This document shows positions 7,585-14,920 of a stretch of DNA of 18,145 nt, piece by piece. Each line of letters begins with the position of its first letter. Position 1 is the stretch's first letter. Source of the stretch: W1P20-047 sp045118335 (lineage in GTDB: Bacteria; Actinomycetota; Coriobacteriia; Coriobacteriales; Eggerthellaceae); the NCBI GenBank assembly GCA_045118335.1, contig JBGUXY010000088.1, positions 1 to 18,145 of the forward strand, read 5' to 3'. The translations under genes were made by a program, and so were the position numbers. The notes beneath the pieces are model-generated. The model made no database searches. It saw only the letters and a list, made by a program, of their open reading frames with translations, and was not told where the DNA came from.

Positions 7585-7647
7585 TGAGTCACGTGCTCGG
7601 GAGACGCCGACTCATGATGAGTAGGCATCCCCCGGGCACGTGACTCA
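7585..7647. repeat. 63-nt near-perfect nested palindrome
   Basis: Two 25-nt arms (7585-7609 and 7623-7647) pair at 21 positions plus one G-U. The outer 12 nt, TGAGTCACGTGC, are perfectly mirrored. The 13-nt centre (7610-7622, ACTCAT-G-ATGAGT) is itself a palindrome repeating the TGAGT/ACTCA core. It lies 54 nt after the stop of the 93-codon gene and next to the serC terminator. It lacks a T-run on either strand, so it is not a standard terminator; it may be a transcription end, a REP-like element or a protein-binding site. Confidence 0.8.
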
Positions 7648-7654
7648 ATGCGAA

Positions 7655-7682
7655 GAAGGGCAGGCGCGATTGCCTGCCCTTC
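7655..7682 (-). terminator. Terminator hairpin after serC (possibly bidirectional)
   Basis: GAAGGGCAGGC and GCCTGCCCTTC form a perfect 11-bp stem with a 6-nt loop, 32 nt after the serC stop. On the minus strand it runs into TTCTTCGCATT, a modest T-rich tail. It sits between convergent genes. Confidence 0.7.
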
Positions 7683-7713
7683 CCTGCCTCGGCATATGTT
7701 CGCCACAGACCTC

Positions 7714-8796
7714 TTATGCGTTCTGGGCGGCGAATTCCTTCATGTAGTCGACCAGGGCATGCACGCCTTCGATGGGCATGGCGTTGTAGATGCTGGCGCG
7801 CATGCCACCCACACTGCGATGACCCTTGATGTTCTCGATACCGATTTCCTTGGCACCGGCGACGAACTTCTTGTCGAGCTCGGCGTCACCGGTCACGAAG
7901 GGCACGTTCATGATGGAGCGGTCTTCTTTGCGCACGGGCGCCTGGTAGAAGTCGGTGGAATCCAGGTAATCGTAGAGCAGCGCGGCCTTTTCCTGGTTGA
8001 TCTTCTGCATGCCCGCAAGGCCACCTTGGGCCTTGATCCACTTGAATACCTTGCCGCAGATGTAGATGCCGTAGCACGGGGGCGTGTTGGACATCGACCC
8101 GGCATCGGCCTGGGTCTTGTAGCGCATGATGGTAGGAGTGGCTGGATTCACGTCTTCGCGGATCAGGTCTTCGCGGACAATGACGATCACCACGCCGGCG
8201 GGACCGACGTTTTTCTGCACGCCACCGTAGATCAGGCCGTATTTGCTCACATCGATGGGCTCGGAAAGGAAGCAGGAGCTCACGTCGGCGACAAGCGGGA
8301 TATCGCCAGTTTCGGGCAGTTTGTGGTACTTGTTGCCATAGACGGTCTCGTTCTCGCAGATGTAGACATAGTCGGCATCCTCGCGGAACTCCATGCCATC
8401 GACCTCGGGTACGTAGGTGAAGTTCTCGTCTTCGGAACTTGCCACCAGGCGGATGTCACCGTAGAGCTTGGCTTCCTTATAGGCCTTCTTCGACCAGCCA
8501 CCGGACACGATGTAGTCGGCCTTGCCGTTGTTCAGCAGGTTCATTGGGATGGCTGCGAACTGCTGGGTGGCACCACCCTGCAAAAACAGCACCTTGTAGT
8601 TCTCGGGGATGCCCATGATCTCGCGCAGGTCTGCCTCGGCTTCGTCGATGATGGCCTGGAAGGCGGCAGAACGATGGCTCATCTCCATAACCGACATGCC
8701 GGTGCCGCGGTAGTCGAGCATTTCCTCGGCGGCTTCCTTCAACACCGATTCCGGCAGCACCGCCGGACCAGCCGAAAAGTTGTACACCCTACTCAT
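7714..8796 (-). CDS. serC: Phosphoserine aminotransferase
   Basis: PLP-dependent class V aminotransferase that converts 3-phosphohydroxypyruvate + glutamate to phosphoserine in serine synthesis (and acts in the DXP-dependent B6 route where present). The product is 360 residues, normal for the family. The start ATG 8794-8796 (MSRVYNFSAGPAVLPESVL) has GAGGAGG 6-7 nt upstream; an in-frame extension of 77 codons upstream has no family similarity. Motifs: NFSAGPA (6-12), MEMSHRS (38-43 region), LFLQGGATQQF (70-80), the PLP aspartate region VADVSS (169-174), GGVQKNVGPAG (191-201) with the Schiff-base lysine Lys195, and the C-terminal HRSVGGMRASIYNAM. No serA or serB is adjacent. Confidence 0.97.
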   Translation of the reverse strand: MSRVYNFSAGPAVLPESVLKEAAEEMLDYRGTGMSVMEMSHRSAAFQAIIDEAEADLREIMGIPENYKVLFLQGGATQQFAAIPMNLLNNGKADYIVSGGWSKKAYKEAKLYGDIRLVASSEDENFTYVPEVDGMEFREDADYVYICENETVYGNKYHKLPETGDIPLVADVSSCFLSEPIDVSKYGLIYGGVQKNVGPAGVVIVIVREDLIREDVNPATPTIMRYKTQADAGSMSNTPPCYGIYICGKVFKWIKAQGGLAGMQKINQEKAALLYDYLDSTDFYQAPVRKEDRSIMNVPFVTGDAELDKKFVAGAKEIGIENIKGHRSVGGMRASIYNAMPIEGVHALVDYMKEFAAQNA

Positions 8797-9099
8797 TCGA
8801 TCCTCCTCGGTTCTCTGGCTTGCATCTGACATGCTTCGACTGTGAATCATACTCCTGGTTCGCCTCCAATGCATGCACGGACGCGCGATTGCATGGCGAA
8901 CGCATCCGATGTCGGGCCCCGATGGCACGTCCTCCCTTTTCAACGCCATTTCATAGCCTGCAGATTCGCCACGACCGGCATGAGATTCCGTAAATGCATC
9001 TGTATCACTCGGTTTTACTGACATCATCGCAATGAGATAACTTTAGTCTAATGCACTTAGATTACGAGAAGTTTACGGAAGATGACATACAGGCAACTG
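8797..9099. other. Upstream region of serC
   Basis: About 300 nt upstream of serC without a credible gene. A TATGAT (minus strand, 8846-8851) could be a -10 for serC but lacks a good -35 partner. No riboswitch or T-box-like structure could be recognised. The part nearer hsp20 is distinctly more AT-rich. Confidence 0.4.
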
Positions 9100-9126
9100 T
9101 TAGCACTCTCACGTTGACTCTGCTAA
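9100..9126. promoter_or_regulatory. CIRCE-like HrcA operator upstream of hsp20
   Basis: TTAGCACTC-N9-CTCTGCTAA. The CIRCE consensus is TTAGCACTC-N9-GAGTGCTAA: the left half matches 9/9, the right half 6/9, and the 9-nt spacer is exact. It overlaps the -35 of the hsp20 promoter, where a repressor would block transcription. This predicts heat-inducible control by HrcA. Confidence 0.65.
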
Positions 9127-9142
9127 TTGGCAAGACTATAAC
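9114..9142 (+). promoter_or_regulatory. Promoter of hsp20
   Basis: A -35 TTGACT (9114-9119), 17-nt spacer and -10 TATAAC (9137-9142), each 5/6 to consensus, with predicted transcription start near 9149 and a leader of about 44 nt. The -35 lies inside the CIRCE-like operator. Confidence 0.75.
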
Positions 9143-9192
9143 GAATACCAGCAAAGGAAACGCAAGACACGAAAGCATTGGAGATGATACAT

Positions 9193-9621
9193 ATGCTAGT
9201 ACCCGCACGCAGGAACATGTTCAACGATTTCATGATGAGCCCCTTCGACGCGTTCTTCGACGGCCCGCAAGGCAATGCGAAGACCAACACCGGCCTGATG
9301 AAGACCGACATCAGGGAAACCGAAACCGAATTCCAGCTGACCGTTGACCTACCTGGCGTCGCCAAGGAAGATGTCACGTGCCAGATTCACGATGGCCAGC
9401 TCGAAATCGCCGCCGAAAGCCATCGCGTCACCGAGGAAAAAGATGGCTCCTGGCTGCGCAAAGAACGCTTCGAGGGCCGCAGCAGCCGCACCTTCTACGT
9501 CGGCGACGAGATTGACGAAGAGGCCATCAGCGCCAAGTTCGAAAACGGCACGCTGCAGATCACGGTCCCGAAGCGCACCAAGCCCGAAATCGAAGCCAAG
9601 CGCACCATCGCCATCGACTAG
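9193..9621 (+). CDS. Small heat-shock protein (Hsp20/alpha-crystallin family)
   Basis: ATP-independent holdase chaperone that binds unfolding proteins under stress. The start ATG 9193 is chosen because GGAG (9180-9183) lies 9 nt upstream and the family N-terminus MLVPARRNMFNDF begins there; TTG 9178 and ATG 9184 are alternatives in the same frame. The product is 142 residues. The alpha-crystallin domain spans about 36-127, with DLPGVAKEDV (52-61) and the FENGTLQITVPK block (116-127, the conserved A-x-x-x-N-G-x-L type). A C-terminal I-x-I-type tail (IAI, 139-141) needed for oligomer contacts is present. It is monocistronic, with its own promoter, CIRCE-like operator and downstream hairpin. Confidence 0.96.
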   Translation: MLVPARRNMFNDFMMSPFDAFFDGPQGNAKTNTGLMKTDIRETETEFQLTVDLPGVAKEDVTCQIHDGQLEIAAESHRVTEEKDGSWLRKERFEGRSSRTFYVGDEIDEEAISAKFENGTLQITVPKRTKPEIEAKRTIAID

Positions 9622-9635
9622 CGAACACCCAACTA

Positions 9636-9662
9636 CATAACAAGGGAAAATCCCCTGTTATG
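9636..9662 (+). terminator. Hairpin after hsp20
   Basis: CATAACA-A-GGG and CCC-C-TGTTATG form an 11-position stem with one mismatch and an AAAAT loop, 14 nt after the hsp20 stop. It lacks a T-run. A second weak inverted repeat, GCTCAGG (9669-9675) / CCTGAGC (9697-9703), follows. Confidence 0.45.
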
Positions 9663-9715
9663 GCAAAAGCTCAGGCATCTTTCCCCCATCCTTCTTCCTG
9701 AGCAGCAAAGACACA

Positions 9716-9748
9716 GGGAGGCCCGCCGCTGGACACGGCGGGCCTCCC
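9716..9748. terminator. Strong hairpin between hsp20 and convergent lipoprotein gene
   Basis: GGGAGGCCCGCCG and its exact complement form a 13-bp GC-rich stem with a 7-nt loop. It lies between convergent genes. T-rich tails are weak on both strands (TGTGTCTTTGC on the minus strand), so minus-strand termination is the better guess. Confidence 0.65.
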
Positions 9749-9866
9749 GCATATTGCGCACTATCGGGCTATTGCTTAAAGCCCGGATCGGCGAAAGACG
9801 CATGCAGACGGGGAATCCACGACAAGGGGCAATCCCTCGTTGCGACCGCCGCAGGCACGCCAACGA

Positions 9867-10469
9867 TTAGAACGGATACGTGCTCGATTGCTGTACAGTT
9901 CCATCTTGGAGCACCAGATCGACCTGGCAGCCCACGGGCAAACCCGCGACCTGCTGATACGTCGCCGCAGGCACGCCCACCGTAGGCAGGGCATACGTGT
10001 CCTCAAGCCCGGGCATATCGGTGTCAAGCTTTACCTGAATGGAAGAAAAGCCCTCGTCGTAGACGACTTCTCCCACATTCGCATACGTCGGGTCGGTTTC
10101 CAGGGTGTTGATCGCATCCATCACCTTGTCATAGAGATCCGACACGATGCTGTTGTAGACATCGGGCGGAACCGTAGCGGTACAGCTGCCATCGGCGTTT
10201 TCTACCACGTCCGTGCAACCCAGGGCTTCGAGCTGAGCCGCATGGCCATCCGCTTCGGTGAAATAAGCAACTGGAAACGTGACGGTTTGGGCAGTCGAAG
10301 CGGATGCAGAAGAGGGGGCAGATTGATCTTGCGCTTCCATCGCGGTGTCATCCGCGTTATCGGTTCCGCTTTCACGCCCGCCACTCGAGCAACCACAAAC
10401 GACCCAACATGCCAACGTCAGTGCCAGAAACGCCACGATAACGCTCTTCGGCTTCACGGATACGTTCAT
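9867..10469 (-). CDS. Putative lipoprotein of unknown function
   Basis: 200 residues from ATG 10467-10469 (MNVSVKPKSV), with GAGGTG 5 nt upstream; the 13-codon extension lacks a Shine-Dalgarno. A type II signal peptide is clear: Lys-containing n-region, hydrophobic IVAFLALTLACWVV, lipobox VCGC with lipid-modified Cys27. A Ser/Ala/acidic linker (about 28-65) leads to a soluble domain (about 66-200) with the segments VAYFTEADGHAAQLEALGC, VPPDVYNSIVSDLYDKVMDAI and VGVPAATYQQVAGLPVGC. I do not recognise the fold. It is likely anchored to the outer face of the membrane. Monocistronic; no clear promoter found upstream. Confidence 0.88.
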   Translation of the reverse strand: MNVSVKPKSVIVAFLALTLACWVVCGCSSGGRESGTDNADDTAMEAQDQSAPSSASASTAQTVTFPVAYFTEADGHAAQLEALGCTDVVENADGSCTATVPPDVYNSIVSDLYDKVMDAINTLETDPTYANVGEVVYDEGFSSIQVKLDTDMPGLEDTYALPTVGVPAATYQQVAGLPVGCQVDLVLQDGTVQQSSTYPF

Positions 10470-10772
10470 CACACACCTCGATTCCTTGCTTGCTAGCCTT
10501 GGAAGCATACATGATACACCTTAAGCGTAGGAATCGGCGCATTTGCAACTCGTACCGTCAAAGGCCATCTGCCACCCACGATGTCTCCAGCATGGGCCGG
10601 GGCTCAGGGTGAGTTCGTTCCAGCAAGGCAAGCGAGCGAAGACCGTGTCACGAAGCGAAACATGATGCCGATACGAAAGCGCCCTCAAACACAGCGAGGG
10701 TGAGGTTGCCAGCAGTCTGGTCGAGGTTTCGGCTTGCTTGGCGCTTCTCGGCCAGATAGTGGATAGTGCAGC

Positions 10773-13145
10773 CTATGCGAGTCGCGGGGACAGGCACCCA
10801 ACTCGGAGTCCAACCTCTTTATCGATCAGGTAGCAGTGGTGGATCTTCGGGTTGCGCTCGAAATCGTGTGGGATGGTGCTTGCAGTGATATCGCGCACGC
10901 GCAAACCCAACCGCGCGAGCGCGTCGACATCGATCTTGAACGTACGCAAGTTGCACGAGAACACGATCTGCCCATCATCGGCGAGCACACGTGACACCTT
11001 GCCGAGCAGCTCCACATGGTCGCGCTGCACGCTCCAGGTGCGCTTGCCCATCGCCTTCGAGTTGGAAAACGTGGGAGGGTCGCAAAACGCCAGGTCGTAG
11101 GTGCTTTCCCGCTGTGCTTCTTGGTCGAGCCATTCCGAAACGTCGGCACGTTCGAACCGATGGCGCCTACCGAAAAAGCCGTTCGCTTCCATGTTGCGCC
11201 GAGCCCACGCCAAATAGGTCTGAGAAAGGTCAACGGTCGTGGTGTTCGCCGCTCCCCCGCCCGCAGCGTGCACCGTAGCAGTACCCGTGTAAGCGAACAG
11301 GTTCAAGAAGCGCTTGCCTAAAGCCATCTCTCCCACCATCGACCGCGTCATACGGTGGTCGAGGAAGATTCCCGTGTCCAGGTAACCGTCGAGGTCCACC
11401 TCGAACAGGTAGCCTGCCTCGTCCACGTTAACCGTCTTCGACACCTTGCGAGCATCACGGTACTGCCCTCCGCCTTTTTCGCGACGACGGACCTTGGAAT
11501 ACACATGCGCCCGATCCACGCCAAGCACGGCAGCTATGATGGCCAGGGCATCCGCATATCGGCGCGCAGCTCGATCGGGGTCGACCGTTGCCGGCGCCTG
11601 ATACTCTGCCACCCGCACGTATGATTCGCCCTCGTCGGGTCCAGCACCTTGGTACCAATCCACGGACAGCGAGTAATCGGGCAGGTCGGCATCGTAGATG
11701 CGATAGCATGACACCCCGGCTTTGCGGGCCCACTTCGCGCGCTCCCGGGCAACCTTGCGAAGACGGGCCGCGAACTGTTCGCTGTTGCGTTCGGCCACCG
11801 CCACCGTACGCTGCTGCCCCGCAAGCGAGGTCACCTGCAGCTCGATGCGCTGCGATGGGGCCACTTCGTAGATACGCACCCCCGTCTCGATCGGACCGTT
11901 GAAGCAGGCGATAACCCGCTCCGGAACCCGTCCGAGCGCCGTGTCGATAGAGACATCAGGCGTGATGATTGCCAGCTTCCAACCCGTGGGCAAAGCGTCG
12001 ACTGCCTTGGCCAGCGCCTCGTAGGTTTCAGGCAGCTGACCCTGCGAGAGCAACCGCTGCCCATAAGGCGGGTTCACCGCCATCAAACCCGAAGCAGAAG
12101 CGGTTTTCTCAGTACCTTCAGCGGCTGCGGCATCGCGAGCAGATTCATCGGTGTTCGACTCCGAAACTACACTCGAATGCGAACTCTGGTTCGCCTTTCG
12201 GCTTCCTAACCATCCCGCAACATCGAGTTCCTGAGCATCTGCCACCACGAACTCGACGAGCGATTCCACGCCCGCCCGTTTCGCATTCGCCCGAGCTATG
12301 TCTATGGACGCCTGATCCACATCGCCAGCCAGGATTCGCACGCCACCGCCCAGACCCCTTTCGAGACGCTCGTCGGCTTCAGCAAGCAATGCACTCCACA
12401 GCTCCTCGTCATGCTGAGCCCAGCCTTTGAAGCCCCACTTGGCCCGCAAGATACCAGGCGCCATGTCAGCCGCGATCATGGCCGCCTCGATGGCGAGCGT
12501 GCCCGAACCGCACATCGGATCCACGAAAGCCGAACCCGACTTCGCACGCTCGTCCCACTTCGCCGCAAGTAGCATGCCCGCAGCTAGCGTCTCCTTCAGG
12601 GGAGCCTCGGTCTGCACGCCATCCTGACGATACCCCCGCCGATGCAGCGAAGCGCCGGAGAAATTCAGGTACAACGTCGCTTTTGCCTGGTGCAAAGACA
12701 CGTCGATGGCGAAATCGGGGTTCTTCGCATCCACATCGGGCCGCGCACCGCGAATGTGCCTGAGCCTATCGCATACGGCATCTTTCACCTTCAAGGCAGT
12801 GAACTGGGTGTTTCGCAGGTTGGCATTGGTACCGTGCGCTTGCACCGCAAGCGTTGCCCCCGTGCTGACGTGTTGCTCCCAGGGAAACGCGCTCGCACCA
12901 TCGTAGAGGCTGTCGGCGTCTTTTGCCCCCACGCGCCCCAGGACCAACTGGATACGCGTGGCACTCCTGCACCACAGGCAAGCCCGATAGGCTTCCTCTA
13001 AGCCGCCTCTAAACGATACGCCGCCCTTGAGAGGGCGCACTTGCCGTGCATGCAAGTCCTTAAGCTCCGTTGCGAGCACATCCTCGAACCCGCTCGCGCA
13101 TCGCGCAAACCATTCATCGTAATCTCTAGCCAACCGACAACCCAT
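10773..13145 (-). CDS. rlmKL: Bifunctional 23S rRNA methyltransferase RlmKL
   Basis: Fused enzyme making m2G2445 (RlmL half) and m7G2069 (RlmK half) in 23S rRNA (E. coli numbering). Order: N-terminal ferredoxin-like plus THUMP region (about 10-165); RlmL Rossmann domain with DPMCGSGTL (209-217) and catalytic NPPYGQRL (358-365); RlmK domain from about 450 with LNLFAYTG (614-621) and CDPPTFSNSK (688-697). It has 790 residues against about 700 in E. coli. Much of the excess is a Ser/Glu/Ala-rich insert (about 316-353) between motif blocks of the RlmL domain, plus about 14 extra C-terminal residues. An in-frame TAG lies three codons before ATG 13145, so the start is that ATG or TTG 13133. Both active sites look intact. 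Confidence 0.95.
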   Translation of the reverse strand: MGCRLARDYDEWFARCASGFEDVLATELKDLHARQVRPLKGGVSFRGGLEEAYRACLWCRSATRIQLVLGRVGAKDADSLYDGASAFPWEQHVSTGATLAVQAHGTNANLRNTQFTALKVKDAVCDRLRHIRGARPDVDAKNPDFAIDVSLHQAKATLYLNFSGASLHRRGYRQDGVQTEAPLKETLAAGMLLAAKWDERAKSGSAFVDPMCGSGTLAIEAAMIAADMAPGILRAKWGFKGWAQHDEELWSALLAEADERLERGLGGGVRILAGDVDQASIDIARANAKRAGVESLVEFVVADAQELDVAGWLGSRKANQSSHSSVVSESNTDESARDAAAAEGTEKTASASGLMAVNPPYGQRLLSQGQLPETYEALAKAVDALPTGWKLAIITPDVSIDTALGRVPERVIACFNGPIETGVRIYEVAPSQRIELQVTSLAGQQRTVAVAERNSEQFAARLRKVARERAKWARKAGVSCYRIYDADLPDYSLSVDWYQGAGPDEGESYVRVAEYQAPATVDPDRAARRYADALAIIAAVLGVDRAHVYSKVRRREKGGGQYRDARKVSKTVNVDEAGYLFEVDLDGYLDTGIFLDHRMTRSMVGEMALGKRFLNLFAYTGTATVHAAGGGAANTTTVDLSQTYLAWARRNMEANGFFGRRHRFERADVSEWLDQEAQRESTYDLAFCDPPTFSNSKAMGKRTWSVQRDHVELLGKVSRVLADDGQIVFSCNLRTFKIDVDALARLGLRVRDITASTIPHDFERNPKIHHCYLIDKEVGLRVGCLSPRLA

Positions 13146-13150
13146 CTCCT
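13146..13150 (-). promoter_or_regulatory. Ribosome binding site of rlmKL with odd spacing
   Basis: AGGAG directly touches the ATG at 13143-13145 (zero spacing), which is unfavourable. The in-frame TTG at 13131-13133 lies 12 nt from the same AGGAG. Family similarity begins at about residue 11, so both starts are compatible with the protein. Start choice is uncertain by four codons. Confidence 0.5.
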
Positions 13151-13354
13151 GCTAATCCCGAAAGCTTTCCCATTTTACAATGTGGCAGCGTGAAACTACC
13201 GACAATGTCGGTTTTCAAGCGTCTTTGAGCTCACATGCGAAGCAAGCACATGAATACCGACTTGCGAATCCAAGAAATCCAAGTTGTGGGTAGATGCATG
13301 AAGCAACAGGAAGGGCGTATACGGTCAGACTGCGCAACCCCAGATCAGGCGCAC

Positions 13355-13455
13355 TGTCGCGAAGCTGGCACATGGCATACACGCAAACAGCGCATCCCCT
13401 CAACGAGAAGAGCTCGTGGGGATGTCGCGAAGCTGGCGCACGACATACCCACAAA
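13355..13455 (+). repeat. Pair of 33-nt degenerate direct repeats
   Basis: TGTCGCGAAGCTGGC is repeated exactly at 13355-13369 and 13423-13437; extended to 33 nt (13355-13387 and 13423-13455) the copies agree at 28 positions, the differences being mostly transitions. The repeat period is 68 nt. Between them CATCCCC...GGGGATG with an inner ACGAG...CTCGT can form a hairpin. Confidence 0.7.
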
Positions 13456-13532
13456 TCGGGTTTTCATGACCCACAACTCTGGTTTCCACGCCGTGCGTCA
13501 CCCGATCCGGCGGTTTCTGCGCAGTTTTCGCA

Positions 13533-13677
13533 AGTATTGAGTATCGTAATTGAAAGTATTGCGTATTCGAACGTGTATCACATAAGTTACGTACTCACTG
13601 AACTGGTGTTATGATCATGGGAGAATCGAAGTCGATGCTTTGGGTACACAATACTCCGCATTCCAATACTCAATACT
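13533..13677. repeat. Mirrored arrays of AGTATYG heptamers (orphan operator)
   Basis: Left arm, plus strand: AGTATTG 13533, AGTATCG 13540, AGTATTG 13555. Right arm, minus strand: AGTATTG ending 13677, AGTATTG ending 13670, AGTATTG ending 13655. Both arms therefore have copies at offsets 0, +7 and +22. The 13-nt AAGTATTGAGTAT is an exact inverted repeat (13532-13544 and 13666-13678). The dyad centre (about 13605) coincides with a promoter-like sequence. Two-turn spacing and symmetry suggest cooperative binding of a dimeric regulator. Confidence 0.7.
13587..13615 (+). promoter_or_regulatory. Possible promoter at the centre of the heptamer dyad
   Basis: An extended -10, TGT-TATGAT (TATGAT at 13610-13615, 5/6), lies 17 nt after a weak -35 TTACGT (13587-13592). 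Downstream, GGGAG (13619-13623) precedes a 16-codon frame (13635-13685, MLWVHNTPHSNTQYFE) that runs through the right arm and stops; it may be only a relic. No gene follows. Confidence 0.4.
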
Positions 13678-14009
13678 TTGAATAATCCACTCGATTTGGC
13701 GTTTCTGGATGCCGAGACATCGGGAAAAGCGAGTAACGAGCATCGTGATTGAAAATGCTACCGCCACAATCATGATTAAGAACCACTCGCGGCTCAAAAA
13801 TCAAAACGGTTCAACGCACTTTGTCGCTAGGTTCGCAGCCCCCAAGACCCTCGTACAGCCGAAGCGTTCAATATCGGCGACCCGCACGACCAAGAACGCA
13901 CGAGAAGGGTCTGCCCCTACTCGTGTGTGCCCCCAGCTGTGGAAACGCCTGCAACAGTCCAACGACGGTTTGCCCATACTAGTATGCAGCACCTCTCGCG
14001 CTAAAACGC

Positions 14010-14039
14010 ATCGCGAACCTACTGGAGCAGGTTCGCGAT
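14010..14039 (-). terminator. Terminator hairpin after the lipoprotein gene at 14123
   Basis: ATCGCGAACCT and AGGTTCGCGAT form a perfect 11-bp stem with an 8-nt loop, 84 nt after the stop. On the minus strand GCGTTTTAGC follows, a short T-run. Confidence 0.6.
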
Positions 14040-14122
14040 ACAAGTGGTCCAATGCAACGAAGAGTTGCCTTCTCAGTCGTCAACGACGATTAGCAGATGT
14101 CGCCAAACCAGTTCTCGAAAGA

Positions 14123-14920
14123 TTACGCGTAGTCACCCGTAGAGCCTTCTGTAAAGGCAATCGACGGAATCAGGTTCTCCTCGACGAAATCGATGTCCAT
14201 GGCGCCCAGATCCTTGGAAGCATTTCCCGGGCCAGAGGAATTGGCGGCTGCATCCATCACTTCGGAGCGCGTGATTGCACCACCAGTCGACAAATCCAAA
14301 AACGCATCAACCATTTCCAGTTCCTGTGAGGACCCGCCGTAGTTGGGGTTGCTCGCCCAATAGTCCGCGTAGTATGCCGGCCAGTTATTCGTCCATACTT
14401 CCACGCGCTCATCGGAGCCTTCCACGATGCCAGCCCGGTGCGAAACGTAGTCGCCGGCATTGAGGGGGTCGCTCGAAGGACGCAGTTCAATGCGTGCAAG
14501 ATAGTAGTTATCAGGCGCACTCATCGACGTGATCGGATAGATGGTCACCACAGTACCAGGCTCGTTCGTACGCCACTCAACCCTGTCACGCCAGTACTCG
14601 GGAATGTCGAATTCAAATCCACTCGCCGTTACATGATATGCGGGATCAACTTGGGTGTCCTCTTCCGGCTTTTCGGCAACGAGCTCCTGGGCGTCCGTCT
14701 CGCCAGATTCTTCAGTTTCGACGGCCTCTGATTCGACGGCCGCCTGGGTGTCAGCTTCATCAGCTTCGATTGCTTCCTGTTCCCGCTCTTCCACAACTGC
14801 AGCTTCGGGCTCCTGTGCCGGCTCGTCCTTGTCCTTCGATGGAGCGCACCCCACCGCACCGGCAATCGCAGCGCACACTATCGTGCAGAGGGCGATAGTG
14901 GTGATTCTCCTTTTCCTCAT
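14123..14920 (-). CDS. Putative lipoprotein with acidic stalk, unknown function
   Basis: 265 residues from ATG 14918-14920, with an AGGAAGGA element about 6 nt upstream. Type II signal peptide: MRKRRIT n-region, hydrophobic core, lipobox AVGC with Cys25. Residues about 28-92 form a Glu/Ala/Thr-rich acidic stalk, likely spanning the cell wall. The mature domain (about 93-265) begins YHVTASGFEFDIPEYWRDRV and contains Trp/Tyr-rich segments (NNWPAYYADYWASNPNYGG). The F-x-x-x-IP-x-x-W pattern resembles surface lipoproteins of the PsbP/Mog1-like type, but that is a weak guess. Its first 50 residues closely match the neighbour at 15520-17088 while the rest does not, so the pair share a secretion/stalk module. 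It has its own terminator. Confidence 0.87.
   Translation of the reverse strand: MRKRRITTIALCTIVCAAIAGAVGCAPSKDKDEPAQEPEAAVVEEREQEAIEADEADTQAAVESEAVETEESGETDAQELVAEKPEEDTQVDPAYHVTASGFEFDIPEYWRDRVEWRTNEPGTVVTIYPITSMSAPDNYYLARIELRPSSDPLNAGDYVSHRAGIVEGSDERVEVWTNNWPAYYADYWASNPNYGGSSQELEMVDAFLDLSTGGAITRSEVMDAAANSSGPGNASKDLGAMDIDFVEENLIPSIAFTEGSTGDYA

Larger units (their letters stand above)
13146..14122. other. Gene-poor tract with repeats between rlmKL and a lipoprotein gene
   Basis: About 980 nt without a credible gene. A possible rlmKL -10 (TAAAAT, minus strand, 13172-13177) and a small dyad ACCGAC-AAT-GTCGGT (13198-13212) lie near its left end. It then holds a pair of degenerate direct repeats, a promoter flanked by mirrored heptamer arrays, and a terminator for the next gene. 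The part around 13520-13800 is markedly more AT-rich than the flanks. Open frames here lack ribosome binding sites and recognisable motifs. It looks like the remains of acquired DNA. Confidence 0.6.

Noticed and set aside
7648..8829. 393-codon plus-strand open frame
   Set aside because: Exactly antisense to serC and including the terminator; a mirror frame of a GC-rich gene.
13300..13700. Possible CRISPR array because of several short repeats
   Set aside because: Repeats are only two degenerate direct copies and mirrored heptamers; no regular repeat-spacer pattern and no cas genes.
13615..13797. 60-codon minus-strand frame with a hydrophobic N-terminus, considered as a toxin-like peptide
   Set aside because: It starts with TTG without a ribosome binding site and most of its C-terminal half is the heptamer array; a toxin peptide cannot be supported.
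13801..14052. 83-codon minus-strand frame; its GTAGGGGCAGACCC stretch recalls ends of some mobile elements
   Set aside because: It runs through the terminator hairpin, lacks a start signal, and no paired end or transposase fragment could be found.
13709..14329. 206-codon plus-strand frame
   Set aside because: It overlaps the end of the lipoprotein gene antisense and its terminator, has no ribosome binding site and no recognisable motif.
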